Shown piece by piece: positions 17,145 through 26,359 of a stretch of DNA of 64,000 nt. Below the pieces are notes generated by a model. It was not told the origin of the DNA, ran no database searches, and saw only the letters and a list, made by a program, of their open reading frames with translations. The DNA comes from an uncultured Bacteroidales bacterium (GTDB lineage: Bacteria; Bacteroidota; Bacteroidia; Bacteroidales; Paludibacteraceae): positions 20,480-84,479 of the forward strand of contig CADCBP010000006.1 in assembly GCA_902799705.1 (NCBI GenBank). The letters are read 5' to 3'. The position numbers and the translations under genes were made by a program. Within the stretch, counting starts at the first letter, position 1, and each line of letters begins with the position of its first letter.

Positions 17145-18824
17145 TTACACACCTGCCGTCGTGTACAGGAAGCGTTTGATTGATTTCTTCGGTGTTTTCT
17201 CGAACTCGTGCGGATAGAGTTTGACGATGGCAATCTGCTCGTACGCCGCCAACTCGGAGTTGACTTGCTTGCGTGCTTCTTCCATTTGTTCCTCCAATTC
17301 CTCACCCGTCATACCACTTGCATCCACTTCGTTGTAATCCGGACAGATAAGCGCCACAAGGCGGTTGTCTTCATGCTGCAACACAAGTGACTCGAGCACA
17401 TAAGGCATGTTATTGAGTTTCGCCTCAATCTCCTCGGGATAGATATTCTGTCCGCTCGGACCGAGCAGCATGGTCTTGCAACGCCCCTTGATATAGAGGA
17501 ATCCGTCCTCGTCGAGCATACCGAGGTCACCTGTACGAAGCCATCCGTCGGAAGTAAAGCTCTCTTTGGTTGCCTGCGGGTTCTTGTAATAACCGGTCAT
17601 GGTATTCTCGCCACGAACGACCACCTCACCTACTCCTTCGGCATTCGGGTTAACGATCTTCACCTCCATGATGCCAGGCAGCGGTTTGCCGCAGGAATAC
17701 GGTTTGCTGCCGCAGTCGTACGGCGTGAAGGCGATCAGCGGCGCGCACTCCGTCATACCGTAGCCCACCGACACGGGGAACTTGATGCGGTAGAGGAATG
17801 CCTCCACTTCGGGGTTGAGCGGCGCACCTCCGATGATGATCTGACGGAACTCGCCTCCGAAAGCCTGTACAAGCTGTTCGCGGATCTTCGAGCATACCAC
17901 CGAATCCAGGAACGGCACTTTGAGTACCCAACTAACGGGCGGCTTCTGAATCTGCGGCACGATCATTTTCTTGTATATCTTCTCGAGAATCAGCGGCACG
18001 GACAGGATCAGCGTCGGCTTCACTTCCGAGAAGGCCTTCAGTAAGATCTTCGGCGACGGCGTACGGCCTACCAACCAGGTATGACCACCGGCTGCAAGGC
18101 AAGACAGGAAGTCGAACGCGCATCCGTACGCGTGCGCCAAAGGCAGGAAGGTCACGAAGCGCGCGCCCTTGAAAGCCAAGCCCGACTCAATACCGAAACG
18201 CACATTACCGGCTAAACCGTTCAGCGGCATGATGACGCCTTTGCTGAAACCGGTCGTTCCGGAGGTATAGTTAATCGAACCTATCTCGCTGTTGGGACGC
18301 TCGTCGAAATGCAGGTCCTTGGCCCAGTAGCCATCCGGGTGTTTCTTCTTGTACTTCTCCGCGATGGCATCGTAGTTGATCTTCTTCGGGTCGAGCGCCA
18401 GAGAGATCGGGTGCCAATCGTTAAGGCTGACGGACGCTAACACGTGCGGTATCTGGTCGAGCTCGATACCTTCCCAGTTGATATCGCTGATGAACAGCAG
18501 TTTGGATCCCGAGTGGTTGATGATGTGGATCGCGTCGTTCGCGCGGAAGTCCTGCAAGATCGGTACGATGATCGCGCCGTAGGTGATGGCTGCCAGGAAG
18601 ACCGTTATCCAGTTACTGTTGTTACGGCCCATGACGGCGATCTTGTCGTTCTTCTTGATGCCGCACTCTTTAAACAGAATATGCAGTTTCTCGATGTTGA
18701 TAGCCAGTTGGCCGTATGTCAAGGTGACGTCCGTACCATAGTCAGTGACGGCAGGCATCTCCCAGTTCTCTTTGAAAGAGCGCTCATACATCTTGACAAA
18801 ATTGTATTTTTCTTCTGTCATCAT
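17145..18824 (-). CDS. AMP-forming acyl-CoA synthetase (long-chain fatty-acid ligase-like)
   Basis: A 559-residue ANL-family enzyme. The phosphate loop INYTSGTTGFSKGVIMP is near 185-200; VGYGMTECAP (A5) is near 370; the adenylate motif RTGDLGMLDEDGFLYIKGR is near 430; and the C-terminal catalytic lysine lies in PKKSIKRFLY. It activates a carboxylate with ATP and then loads CoA. The chain length cannot be read from the sequence. A second Met at codon 2 is an alternative start. It is co-directional with coaX. Confidence 0.9.
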   Translation of the reverse strand: MMTEEKYNFVKMYERSFKENWEMPAVTDYGTDVTLTYGQLAINIEKLHILFKECGIKKNDKIAVMGRNNSNWITVFLAAITYGAIIVPILQDFRANDAIHIINHSGSKLLFISDINWEGIELDQIPHVLASVSLNDWHPISLALDPKKINYDAIAEKYKKKHPDGYWAKDLHFDERPNSEIGSINYTSGTTGFSKGVIMPLNGLAGNVRFGIESGLAFKGARFVTFLPLAHAYGCAFDFLSCLAAGGHTWLVGRTPSPKILLKAFSEVKPTLILSVPLILEKIYKKMIVPQIQKPPVSWVLKVPFLDSVVCSKIREQLVQAFGGEFRQIIIGGAPLNPEVEAFLYRIKFPVSVGYGMTECAPLIAFTPYDCGSKPYSCGKPLPGIMEVKIVNPNAEGVGEVVVRGENTMTGYYKNPQATKESFTSDGWLRTGDLGMLDEDGFLYIKGRCKTMLLGPSGQNIYPEEIEAKLNNMPYVLESLVLQHEDNRLVALICPDYNEVDASGMTGEELEEQMEEARKQVNSELAAYEQIAIVKLYPHEFEKTPKKSIKRFLYTTAGV

Positions 18825-18848
18825 AATGATTGACGATTTAAGATTAAC

Positions 18849-19235
18849 TTACTTAACGGGCTTCGCCACATAGACAGAATCCACTATAAACTGGCTGTTT
18901 CCTCTCCACGGCAGCGTACCGAGGTACCGTTTCCAATGCACCTTCACTCCGGTATTGGCTCCTTCGTCCAACTGACGAGCCACGCTCTCTTTCACTACAG
19001 AGAACTTGAACTCATTGGAGACAATGGCTCCCTGTGTCCTTGTGTTTTTCAGGCCTGTCTGAATCATTTTGCCCTCGTAAGTTTTGAAGACAAAACCCTC
19101 TTTCTGGAAGTAGTTGATATCTCCCTCGTTGACGCCCTCAGCATAAACGAAGAAGAATTTAAAAAAGATAAAGACGGCGAGCGCCAAAACGGCAATGACC
19201 GATGTCCATGTAATTACTTTACCTGTTGTACTCAT
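18849..19235 (-). CDS. Small membrane-anchored protein
   Basis: A 128-residue protein with one N-terminal membrane helix (about 8-30) and a polar extracytoplasmic domain containing GDINYFQKEGFVFKTYEGKM and a Trp-rich stretch (KRYLGTLPWRG). This is a widespread Bacteroidales type that I believe is sometimes mislabelled as 6-phosphogluconate dehydrogenase; nothing here supports that enzyme. It is the first gene of the long leftward run and has a canonical promoter at 19279-19310. Confidence 0.75.
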   Translation of the reverse strand: MSTTGKVITWTSVIAVLALAVFIFFKFFFVYAEGVNEGDINYFQKEGFVFKTYEGKMIQTGLKNTRTQGAIVSNEFKFSVVKESVARQLDEGANTGVKVHWKRYLGTLPWRGNSQFIVDSVYVAKPVK

Positions 19236-19278
19236 ATCGAATAAATAATTTTTTTCGCGTATTTCCCAATTTCGGGTG

Positions 19279-19310
19279 CAAAGATACTGCTTTTTTTTAA
19301 TATACGCAAG
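19279..19310 (-). promoter_or_regulatory. Promoter at the head of the leftward run
   Basis: CTTG (19310-19307), 20 nt, TATCTTTG (19286-19279), with CGTATATTA after the -33. Confidence 0.8.
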
Positions 19311-19348
19311 TACGCGCGCGCATTTTTTTAATTTTTTGTGTTTGAAAA

Positions 19349-19380
19349 TTTGGAAATATCACAAAAAAGTATTATCTTTG
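19349..19380 (+). promoter_or_regulatory. Promoter of the 127-residue unknown gene
   Basis: TTTG (19349-19352), 20 nt, TATCTTTG (19373-19380). It sets the translation start to the ATG at 19404, because upstream in-frame starts would precede the transcript. Confidence 0.8.
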
Positions 19381-19403
19381 CAGAAAATTTCAAAGCAACG
19401 AGA

Positions 19404-19787
19404 ATGGCAGGAAGATTCATCATATTAGATGTCGGTGTCAAAGCAAGGATGGGAGAGTGGGGCAAAAACGACTACACCCGTCGTTTACCCGGTCATCCTG
19501 AGAATATAGTCTCTATCTGCAAGAAACCTCGGTACACCAAGAAACAGAAGCGTAAGATGGCAGAACGCCCCACCGTTCAACGCTTTTGTGAGGTAAACGC
19601 CGAGGCACACGCTATATTCCAAGACCCTGTTCGCAAAGCCGAATGGCAAGCTCGTCATGTTGCTGCGAGACAGGATGCAAGCCGCCATAATTACTATGTT
19701 CCTGTACGGCTTTGGGACTATGTCCGTCATGAGTTGAACATACGCAAAAAAGAGGCCGCAAAAGAGTCTCAAGAAGAATCCATGTAA
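19404..19787 (+). CDS. Unknown basic protein
   Basis: A 127-residue protein starting MAGRFIILDVGV, chosen from promoter position. The middle is rich in Lys and Arg (KKPRYTKKQKRKMAERP) and the rest is helical, without membrane segments or a recognisable domain. A nucleic-acid-binding role is possible from its charge, but there is no motif to support it. It is a single-gene unit divergent from the leftward run. Confidence 0.7.
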   Translation: MAGRFIILDVGVKARMGEWGKNDYTRRLPGHPENIVSICKKPRYTKKQKRKMAERPTVQRFCEVNAEAHAIFQDPVRKAEWQARHVAARQDASRHNYYVPVRLWDYVRHELNIRKKEAAKESQEESM

Positions 19788-19809
19788 CTTAATGATTTTC
19801 ATAGATGAA

Positions 19810-19832
19810 ACCTCATAAGATTCCTATGAGGT
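19810..19832 (+). terminator. Hairpin after the unknown basic protein
   Basis: Perfect 8-bp stem ACCTCATA/TATGAGGT with a 7-nt loop, 22 bp past the stop codon. It has no T-tract, so termination is uncertain. Confidence 0.4.
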
Positions 19833-19937
19833 TCCTATGAGCGTATAATAAGGTTTATAGATACTATCGAGGAGAGGGTGAAGGTGAAAGGTGAAAGACA
19901 GGGATGGGCACCTAAGATGCGACAAGCGGATATATAC

Positions 19938-19988
19938 GGGATAAAATCCCTAACAATAAACAAAGTCAGACGCGGGATAAAATCCCGC
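19938..19988. repeat. Two small hairpins with GGGATAAAATCCC
   Basis: The same 13-bp hairpin sequence occurs at 19938-19950 and, extended to GCGGGA/TCCCGC, at 19972-19988. The surrounding 19833-20118 holds no gene that I can support, only GTGAAAG-like repeats. Confidence 0.6.
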
Positions 19989-20037
19989 ACTAATGGACGA
20001 AGGGGGAGAGGCTAAAGGCGAAGGGTGAAAGGGGAAG

Positions 20038-20092
20038 GGTGAAAGGTGAAAGGTGAAAGGTGAAAGGTGAAAGGTGAAAGGGGAAAGGGGAA
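20038..20092 (+). repeat. GGTGAAA heptamer array upstream of the fbp promoter
   Basis: Six perfect GGTGAAA units (20038-20079) followed by degenerate GGGGAAA units; related heptamers occur at 19878-19897 and around 20022-20030. The same unit is found inside the outer-membrane protein gene at 16278. Confidence 0.95.
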
Positions 20093-20118
20093 GGAAAATG
20101 CGACAAAGAAGCAAATTA

Positions 20119-20150
20119 TTTGCGTATGTCATAAAAAAGTTGTATCTTTG
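20119..20150 (+). promoter_or_regulatory. Promoter of fbp
   Basis: TTTG (20119-20122), 20 nt, TATCTTTG (20143-20150), with CGTATGTCA after the -33. The transcript would carry an unusually long leader of about 280 nt. Confidence 0.85.
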
Positions 20151-20211
20151 CAGCCGCAAAGATGCAGGCATTTCCATACAGCGGGTTCTGCCGGCAGACA
20201 AGAACAACTAC

Positions 20212-20434
20212 AGGACAAAATATATAATAGGAAGAACTGTAAAAGCAACGGCAGGACAAGATATATAATAGAAAGAACTGCAAGAGTAATTGCAGGACAA
20301 AATATATACTGGGAAGAACTGTAAAAACAACGGCAGGACAAGATATATAATAGAAAGAACTGTAAAAACAACGGCAGGACAAGATATATAATAGAAAGAA
20401 CTGCAAGAGTAATTGCAGGACAAAATATATAATA
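20212..20434 (+). repeat. 41-bp tandem repeats in the fbp leader
   Basis: Five full 41-bp units start at 20212, 20253, 20294, 20335 and 20376, and a partial sixth starts at 20417 and runs to the start codon. Two types occur in the order A, B, A, A, B: type A ends CTGTAAAAxCAACGGC, and type B ends CTGCAAGAGTAATTGC, where CTGCAA/TTGCAG forms a hairpin with the next unit's first bases. All units share AGGACAAxATATATA. Confidence 0.95.
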
Positions 20435-20436
20435 CT

Positions 20437-22425
20437 ATGACAGACGAACGGTACTTACGTTTATTAAGCGAGAAATTTCCTAACGCGCAAGCGGTGGTGA
20501 CGGAGCTAATCAACCTTCGTGCCATCCTCTCATTACCCAAGGGAACAGAACATTTTGTGAGTGACTTACACGGCGAATCAATGGCCTTCATTCACATGAT
20601 CAAGAATGCGTCGGGCGTAGTTCGCAAGAAAGTAGATGAGGTGTATGGTTATTCGATGGACGAGGAAGAGAAACGGGCGTTGTGCGCGCTGATATACTAC
20701 CCCGACGAGCGCATCGAGCTCGTCAAACGCTCCTTTGAGTCTCCCACCCCATCCGTCCCAGAAGGTAAAAGTTTTGACTCTATCACGGAATGGTACAAGC
20801 GCCGCTTAAGCCAGGTAGTAGAAGTAGCACGCGCAGTGACTATCAAATACAGCCGTTCGAAAGTCCAGAAACTGCTTCCGAAAGACTACTCCTATATCAT
20901 CGGCGAGCTACTGCACGAGTCCCATTTGGAACTCAAAGACCGTAACACCTATTACAATGCCATCATTGACGCCATTATCGAGACGGGTTGCGCCGATCAG
21001 TTACTCATCGCCATCAGTTATCTCATTCACGGTCTGACCATCGACACCTTGCATATTGTCGGTGACATCTTCGACCGCGGTCCCGGTTCTGCGAAGATAT
21101 TAGACGTGTTGTCAACGGTACGCGATTATGATATTCAATGGGGCAACCACGACATCGAGTGGATGGGTGCGATGGCTGGCAATCTTGCTCTTCTCGCGAC
21201 CGTACTTCGTGTAAGTATCCGCTACGCCAACATCGAAACACTCGAAGAGGGTTACGGCATCAATCTGCTGCCACTCGCAAACTTCGCAATGACCGTCTAT
21301 GGCGATGATCCCTGCACTATATGGCAGACCAAGGATTTCGAGAACAACCCCCGTCTGACCCGCTCGGCACAACTGATGGCGAAAATGCACAAAGCGATAT
21401 CGATTATCCAGTTCAAGCTCGAAGGCCAGACCGTGCTTCGCCATCCGGAATGGAAGATGTCGCACCGCGCCATACTGGACAAGATCAATTACGGTGCCGG
21501 TACAATCACTTTGGACGGGAAATGCTACCCGCTTCAGGACACCAACCTTCCGACGATAGACCCGAAATCCCCGTACGCCTTGAACCAGTACGAGCAGGAT
21601 CTGATGAACCAGTTATGGCGCTCGTTCCGCAAGAGCGAGAAGATGCAACGCCACCTGCGGATGCTCTACGAGCATGGTTCACTCTATCTCGTACGCAACG
21701 GTTTCCTGCTCTACCATGCAGCGATACCGCTCAATGCGGACGGCAGTTTCACAGAAGCTGACGTTTGCGGCAAACATGTGAGCGGGAAGGCACTCATGGA
21801 CCGCACAGAGGCCGTAATACGTCAGGCGTACTACGGTGAAGGCAAAGCCAAAGAGAATGCACTCGACTACATGCTATATCTATGGGAAGGCGAGTTTTCT
21901 CCGCTCTACAACAAAGACCGCATGACTACATTTGAACGCTACTTCATCTCAGACAAGGCCTCCCACGAAGAGAAAAAAGGAGCCTATTTTGCCCTCTCAG
22001 ACGATGAACATATATGCGAAAAGATTCTCTCGGAGTTCGGTTTGGATCCTGCTACGGGGCGTATTATCAACGGTCACGTGCCTGTTCGCACGATCAAAGG
22101 AGAGAGTCCGATACGCGCCAAGGGCAAACGATTCGTGATAGACGGCGGTTTTAGCAAACCCTATCAGGAGAAGACGGGCATCGCCGGTTATACGCTGATA
22201 TACAACAGCCACGGTATCCAGCTGGTCGAGCACGAGAGTTTCGAGAGCCGCGAGCAAGCCATCCTCTCCGGCAGCGATATCCACAGCCGGACCTTATTAC
22301 AGGACTTCAGCGGCAAACGTATCCGCATAAAAGACACGGACAAAGGAAAAGAGTTGCTCGAGCAAATAGAATCACTCGAACAACTCCTTGCGATGTACAG
22401 GAATGGTTCCCTGCGGGAACGTTGA
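20437..22425 (+). CDS. fbp: Class 3 fructose-1,6-bisphosphatase
   Basis: A 662-residue protein, the usual length for the Firmicutes/Bacteroidetes class 3 enzyme. The ATG at 20437 is preferred over an upstream TTG that lies inside the 41-bp repeats. Metallophosphatase motifs are present: HFVSDLHGE (about 38-46), VGDIFDRGPG (about 208-217), WGNHDIEWMGA (about 234-244), and GHVPVRTIKGESP in the C-terminal part. It hydrolyses fructose-1,6-bisphosphate in gluconeogenesis. The repeat-laden leader suggests post-transcriptional or variable control. Confidence 0.95.
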   Translation: MTDERYLRLLSEKFPNAQAVVTELINLRAILSLPKGTEHFVSDLHGESMAFIHMIKNASGVVRKKVDEVYGYSMDEEEKRALCALIYYPDERIELVKRSFESPTPSVPEGKSFDSITEWYKRRLSQVVEVARAVTIKYSRSKVQKLLPKDYSYIIGELLHESHLELKDRNTYYNAIIDAIIETGCADQLLIAISYLIHGLTIDTLHIVGDIFDRGPGSAKILDVLSTVRDYDIQWGNHDIEWMGAMAGNLALLATVLRVSIRYANIETLEEGYGINLLPLANFAMTVYGDDPCTIWQTKDFENNPRLTRSAQLMAKMHKAISIIQFKLEGQTVLRHPEWKMSHRAILDKINYGAGTITLDGKCYPLQDTNLPTIDPKSPYALNQYEQDLMNQLWRSFRKSEKMQRHLRMLYEHGSLYLVRNGFLLYHAAIPLNADGSFTEADVCGKHVSGKALMDRTEAVIRQAYYGEGKAKENALDYMLYLWEGEFSPLYNKDRMTTFERYFISDKASHEEKKGAYFALSDDEHICEKILSEFGLDPATGRIINGHVPVRTIKGESPIRAKGKRFVIDGGFSKPYQEKTGIAGYTLIYNSHGIQLVEHESFESREQAILSGSDIHSRTLLQDFSGKRIRIKDTDKGKELLEQIESLEQLLAMYRNGSLRER

Positions 22426-22465
22426 TTGTTTTACTGCGTAAAACGTGTATAAAAGTTTATAAAGT

Positions 22466-23320
22466 TTATACGAGAGCCTTAATGAGGCTCTCTTTTGTTC
22501 CTGCCAGGAGGTCTACAGGTGCAATTTCTATCATGGTCTTCGCGCCAAAGTCTCCACGTTCTTTGAGACGCACCGCCGCGCGTGCACAAGAGACGAGGAC
22601 CTGCCCCGTGAGCGCAGGATTATTGATGGTCATATTGAACTCAAAACGCTGGTTATGGGTTATGCCCGAGACTCCGTTCCGCACCAAGTTGACACCATGC
22701 GCGACGTTATTGAGGGCATCCACGCTCTCCACGGGGATAACATGCGTCTCGTCATGAGCGAAATAATCGTCCGCAAGGAGTGCCGCTTCAACCGTTTTGA
22801 AGTCTGCCCCCTCCTCCAATTCGACATACACCATCCTGCGATGAATGCCCGTTCCCAATGGGATAGTCATAGAAAGTGCATTTTTGACTCCGGGAATTGA
22901 CTTGGCTGCGACGGTGTGTCCCATTGAACGTCCCGGGCCAAAATTAGTGTAAGTCAATCCTTTCGGAGCAAGCGCCATGAGTATAGCCCTAATCATCGAG
23001 TCCGACCCCGGATCCCATCCCGCCGAGATGACGGAGACGCATTTATTAGTTCTACACACAGCATCCAAGGACTCGCGCAAGTTCCATATCCGGCCATGAA
23101 TATCGAAACTATCCACGGTACAAATGCCCCGCGCAGCCAACACCGTTGCAAACTTCTGCACTTCGCGTGTCGGCGTGCAAACAAGCACAACGTCCGCGTC
23201 AATGCAGTTCAAACAATCATTGTGGTGAAAAACTCCCGCCAATTCCATATCAGGGGCGGCATTGACAGCTTCTTCAGCGGCCCGGCCTATATTGCCGTAA
23301 CCTAAAATAGCGATTTTCAT
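22466..23320 (-). CDS. ddh: meso-Diaminopimelate D-dehydrogenase
   Basis: A 284-residue protein. The Rossmann start ILGYGNIG (4-11) is followed by the family's signature blocks SAGWDPGSDSMIRA, FGPGRSMGHTVAAK and MTIPLGTGIHRRMVYVEL, and the C-terminal FEFNMTINNPALTGQVL. The enzyme makes meso-diaminopimelate in one NADPH-dependent step from tetrahydrodipicolinate and ammonia, for peptidoglycan and lysine. It lies downstream of glmS, dapL, dapF and glnN on the same strand, although dapL plus dapF provide a second route to the same product. Confidence 0.9.
   Translation of the reverse strand: MKIAILGYGNIGRAAEEAVNAAPDMELAGVFHHNDCLNCIDADVVLVCTPTREVQKFATVLAARGICTVDSFDIHGRIWNLRESLDAVCRTNKCVSVISAGWDPGSDSMIRAILMALAPKGLTYTNFGPGRSMGHTVAAKSIPGVKNALSMTIPLGTGIHRRMVYVELEEGADFKTVEAALLADDYFAHDETHVIPVESVDALNNVAHGVNLVRNGVSGITHNQRFEFNMTINNPALTGQVLVSCARAAVRLKERGDFGAKTMIEIAPVDLLAGTKESLIKALV
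22472..22497 (+). terminator. Terminator for fbp
   Basis: Stem GAGAGCC/GGCTCTC with a 7-nt loop and TTTT, 46 bp past the fbp stop. It lies inside the 3' end of the convergent ddh gene. A second small hairpin (TTTTAC/GTAAAA) precedes it. Confidence 0.55.
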
Positions 23321-23355
23321 ATTTATGATTTCAAATTTATGATTTATGATTTATT
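23321..23355 (+). repeat. ATTTATG heptamers between glmS and ddh
   Basis: In the gap before ddh, ATTTATG occurs at 23321, 23335 and 23342 in a fixed 7-bp frame, with degenerate units between and after. It touches both the glmS stop and the ddh start. Confidence 0.85.
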
Positions 23356-25195
23356 CGACCGTAACAGACTTGGCGAGGTTACGAGGTTGATCTACGTCAC
23401 AACCTTTGACAACGGCGATATGATACGCCAACAGTTGCAGCGGGATGACGGTTAAAAGGGGCGTGAGACATTCCTCTGTTGCCGGCACCTCAATAACATA
23501 GTCGGCTATTTTCCGCACTTGAACGTCCCCTTCGCTGACCACAGCAATCACCCTACCCTGGCGCGCCTTGATTTCCTGTATATTGCTGACAATCTTCTCA
23601 TACGTGCCGCAATGCGGTGCCACGACAACCACGGGCATCTCATGGGAGATCAGCGCGATGGGACCGTGCTTCATCTCCGCAGCGGGATAACCTTCGGCAT
23701 GGATATACGATATCTCCTTCAGTTTGAGAGCCCCTTCCAGAGCCACCGGGAAATTATATCCCCGACCGAGATAGATGAAGTTCTGTGTATAGGTAAATGT
23801 CTTGGCGAAATCGGCAATGCGCGTGTTCTGCTCCAAGACGCGTTCTATTTTCTGCGGGATTTGCCCGAGTTCGCGCACGATAGAGACAAACTGCTCCTTG
23901 CTGATAGTCTTTTTCTCGCGTCCTATACAGAGGGCCAACATGGTAAGTGCAACAACTTGCGCCGTGAAAGCCTTGGTCGAAGCCACTCCGATCTCCGGTC
24001 CTACGTGTGTATAACAACCGCTATCGCTCATGCGCGGGATAGAAGCCCCGACCACATTACAGATGGAGAAGATAAAAGCCCCTTTGGACTTGGCGAGCTG
24101 AATCGCCGCAAGGGTGTCCGCCGTCTCACCGGACTGGGATATAGCAATGACCACATCATCTTTGTTGATGACGGGTTTGCGATAACGGAACTCCGACGAG
24201 TACTCCACTTCGACGGGAATCTGCGCGAACTCCTCGATGGCATACATGGCGATAAGTCCGGCATGCCACGACGTTCCGCAAGCAGTGATGATGATGCGCT
24301 TGGCGTTCAGAAAACGGTCCTTATTGTCAATAAAGCCGGAGAGGGCGATGTTATCCTGTCGCACGTTCACGCGTCCCCGCATGGAGTCCGTAAGGGTGCG
24401 AGGTTGCTCAAAGATTTCCTTGAGCATGAAATGCGGGTATCCTCCTTTCTCAAGTTGTGAGAGCGAGAGTTCAAGACGTTTTATTTCCGGGGTTTTCTGC
24501 ACATTACCTATCGTGGTGATATCGACTTCTTCGCCTAATCGCAAGGTTACTACTTCTTCATCTTCAATATAGATGACCCGGTCGGTATATTCGACAATCG
24601 GCGTAGCATCAGAAGCCAGGAAATACTCGTCTTCACCAATGCCGACCACGAGCGGCGATCCCTTACGGGCAGCTATAAGTGTATCGGGATGGGTCTTGTC
24701 CAAGATAGCGATAGCATAGGCGCCAACGACTTGCTGCAAGGCCAGTTGTACGGCAGTCTTGAGGTCCACGTGCTTATTGACCTGAGTGTACTCGACAAGT
24801 TGTACGAGCACCTCAGTATCGGTATCGGACTTGAAGGTATAGCCTTCCTTCATCAGCCCCGCTTTGAGCACAGCGTAGTTCTCAATGATGCCATTATGGA
24901 TGATGGCAAGACGCTCGGACTCCGAGTAATGGGGATGCGCATTCTGGGTGTTGGGTTCGCCGTGCGTAGCCCAGCGGGTATGGGCGATACCGATACTTCC
25001 GTCAATATCCTTGTCCGCCGCAAAAGCCTCGAGTTCGGAGACCTTGCCTTTGGCCTTATAGACATTGAGTTGTCCGGCGCTATTAATGAGTGCCACACCG
25101 GCACTGTCATAACCGCGGTACTCGAGACGATGAAGTCCCTTAATCAAGATCGGATACGCCTTGCGACGACCGATATATCCTACAATTCCACACAT
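23351..25195 (-). CDS. glmS: Glutamine-fructose-6-phosphate aminotransferase (isomerizing)
   Basis: A 614-residue protein of the standard length. It starts MCGIVGYIG, so Cys2 becomes the N-terminal nucleophile of the glutaminase domain; HTRWATHGEPN and HNGIIENY follow. Two SIS isomerase domains occupy the C-terminal half, with CGTSWHAGL, SQSGETADT and VASTKAFTAQV motifs and the ending PRNLAKSVTVE. It makes glucosamine-6-phosphate, the entry to peptidoglycan and LPS amino sugars. It starts 3 bp after the dapL stop, so they form one unit. Confidence 0.96.
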   Translation of the reverse strand: MCGIVGYIGRRKAYPILIKGLHRLEYRGYDSAGVALINSAGQLNVYKAKGKVSELEAFAADKDIDGSIGIAHTRWATHGEPNTQNAHPHYSESERLAIIHNGIIENYAVLKAGLMKEGYTFKSDTDTEVLVQLVEYTQVNKHVDLKTAVQLALQQVVGAYAIAILDKTHPDTLIAARKGSPLVVGIGEDEYFLASDATPIVEYTDRVIYIEDEEVVTLRLGEEVDITTIGNVQKTPEIKRLELSLSQLEKGGYPHFMLKEIFEQPRTLTDSMRGRVNVRQDNIALSGFIDNKDRFLNAKRIIITACGTSWHAGLIAMYAIEEFAQIPVEVEYSSEFRYRKPVINKDDVVIAISQSGETADTLAAIQLAKSKGAFIFSICNVVGASIPRMSDSGCYTHVGPEIGVASTKAFTAQVVALTMLALCIGREKKTISKEQFVSIVRELGQIPQKIERVLEQNTRIADFAKTFTYTQNFIYLGRGYNFPVALEGALKLKEISYIHAEGYPAAEMKHGPIALISHEMPVVVVAPHCGTYEKIVSNIQEIKARQGRVIAVVSEGDVQVRKIADYVIEVPATEECLTPLLTVIPLQLLAYHIAVVKGCDVDQPRNLAKSVTVE

Positions 25196-25198
25196 ATG

Positions 25199-26359
25199 TT
25201 ATAGTTTTTTTATTCGTTGTAATGCTTCCTCTACATCTTTTCTGTTGGAGAACGCAGAGAAGCGCACAAATCCTTGGCCCGCATCACCAAATCCCGCTCC
25301 GGGCGTGCACACTACTTGACATTGATGCAAGAGCAGGTCAAAGAAGGTCCACGAATCCATCGTATCAGGGGTCTTACACCATATATACGGTGCGTTTTTA
25401 CCGCCATAGACCTTATATCCCAAGGCGGTCAGTCCGTCGGCAATAAGATGAGCCGTCCGCTTGTAATACGCCAGATTGGCCGCCATACCCTGCTTGCCTT
25501 CCGGCGTGAACGTAGCTTGCGCTGCGCGCTGTGCCACATACGCTGTTCCGTTATATTTGGTGCACTGGCGACGCAGCCACATCGCATTCAGTCCTGTCTC
25601 TTTCGGCACGACGGTATAGCCGCAACGAACGGCCGTAAAGCCTGCGCTCTTACTGAAACTGCGCACCTCTATCGCCACCTGTTTCGCGCCCTCTAACTCA
25701 TAGATACTGTGCGGCACATCGTCCTCCTCTATATAGGCCTCGTACGCGGCATCGAAGATGATGATACTCTGGTTTTCTATCGCATAATTGACCCACTGTT
25801 GCAGTTCATGCCGTCGGAGCACCGTTCCCGTCGGGTTATTGGGCAGACAGAGATAGATGATATCCGCTTTCTGCTTGGGCAGTTCCGGCACAAAACCGTT
25901 CGCTATCGTACACGGCAAGTGGATGACCTCCCGACCCGCCATGATACTACCGTCCATATACGCCGGATACGAAGGATCTAAGATCGCTACGCGGTTAGAC
26001 GGCAAGAACAGTTCACTCAGGTTTCCCAAATCGCTCCCTGCGCCTTCGCTGATAAACACCTCGTCGATATCCAGACGGATTCCCCGCGGCGTATATTCAT
26101 GATCTATGACCGCCTGACGAAGCCATGCATAGCCTTCTTCCGGACCATAGCCGCGGAAAGTCTCGACATGCGCCAGTTCGTCCACGGCCTTATGCATCGC
26201 CTCAATAACCGCTGCCGGCAGCGGTTGGGTCACATCGCCCACACCCATACGCAACAGGCGGGCATCCGGATGCTGCGCCTTGTACGCGTCCGTACGTACC
26301 TCTATCTCTTTGAACAGGTATCTGTCCGGCAATCGGTCAAAATGGTTATTCCTATTCAT
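25199..26359 (-). CDS. dapL: LL-Diaminopimelate aminotransferase
   Basis: A 386-residue fold-type I PLP enzyme. It has the LLRMGVGDVTQPLP opening, FRGYGPEEGY, ISEGAGSDLGN, LCLPNNPTGTVL and the PLP lysine in VRSFSKSAGFTAVRCGY. DapL converts tetrahydrodipicolinate to LL-diaminopimelate with glutamate as donor, bypassing the acylated intermediates. It overlaps dapF by 8 bp and adjoins glmS, so cell-wall precursor genes are coupled. Confidence 0.94.
   Translation of the reverse strand: MNRNNHFDRLPDRYLFKEIEVRTDAYKAQHPDARLLRMGVGDVTQPLPAAVIEAMHKAVDELAHVETFRGYGPEEGYAWLRQAVIDHEYTPRGIRLDIDEVFISEGAGSDLGNLSELFLPSNRVAILDPSYPAYMDGSIMAGREVIHLPCTIANGFVPELPKQKADIIYLCLPNNPTGTVLRRHELQQWVNYAIENQSIIIFDAAYEAYIEEDDVPHSIYELEGAKQVAIEVRSFSKSAGFTAVRCGYTVVPKETGLNAMWLRRQCTKYNGTAYVAQRAAQATFTPEGKQGMAANLAYYKRTAHLIADGLTALGYKVYGGKNAPYIWCKTPDTMDSWTFFDLLLHQCQVVCTPGAGFGDAGQGFVRFSAFSNRKDVEEALQRIKKL

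Noticed and set aside
20212-20434. CRISPR array
   Set aside because: The 41-bp units are contiguous, with no unique spacers between them.
20116-20591. Leftward frames rich in Tyr/Ile/Leu/Cys over the fbp leader
   Set aside because: They are produced by the 41-bp repeats and share no family.
23519-24460. A 313-codon rightward frame opposite glmS
   Set aside because: Antisense of a conserved enzyme; no independent evidence.
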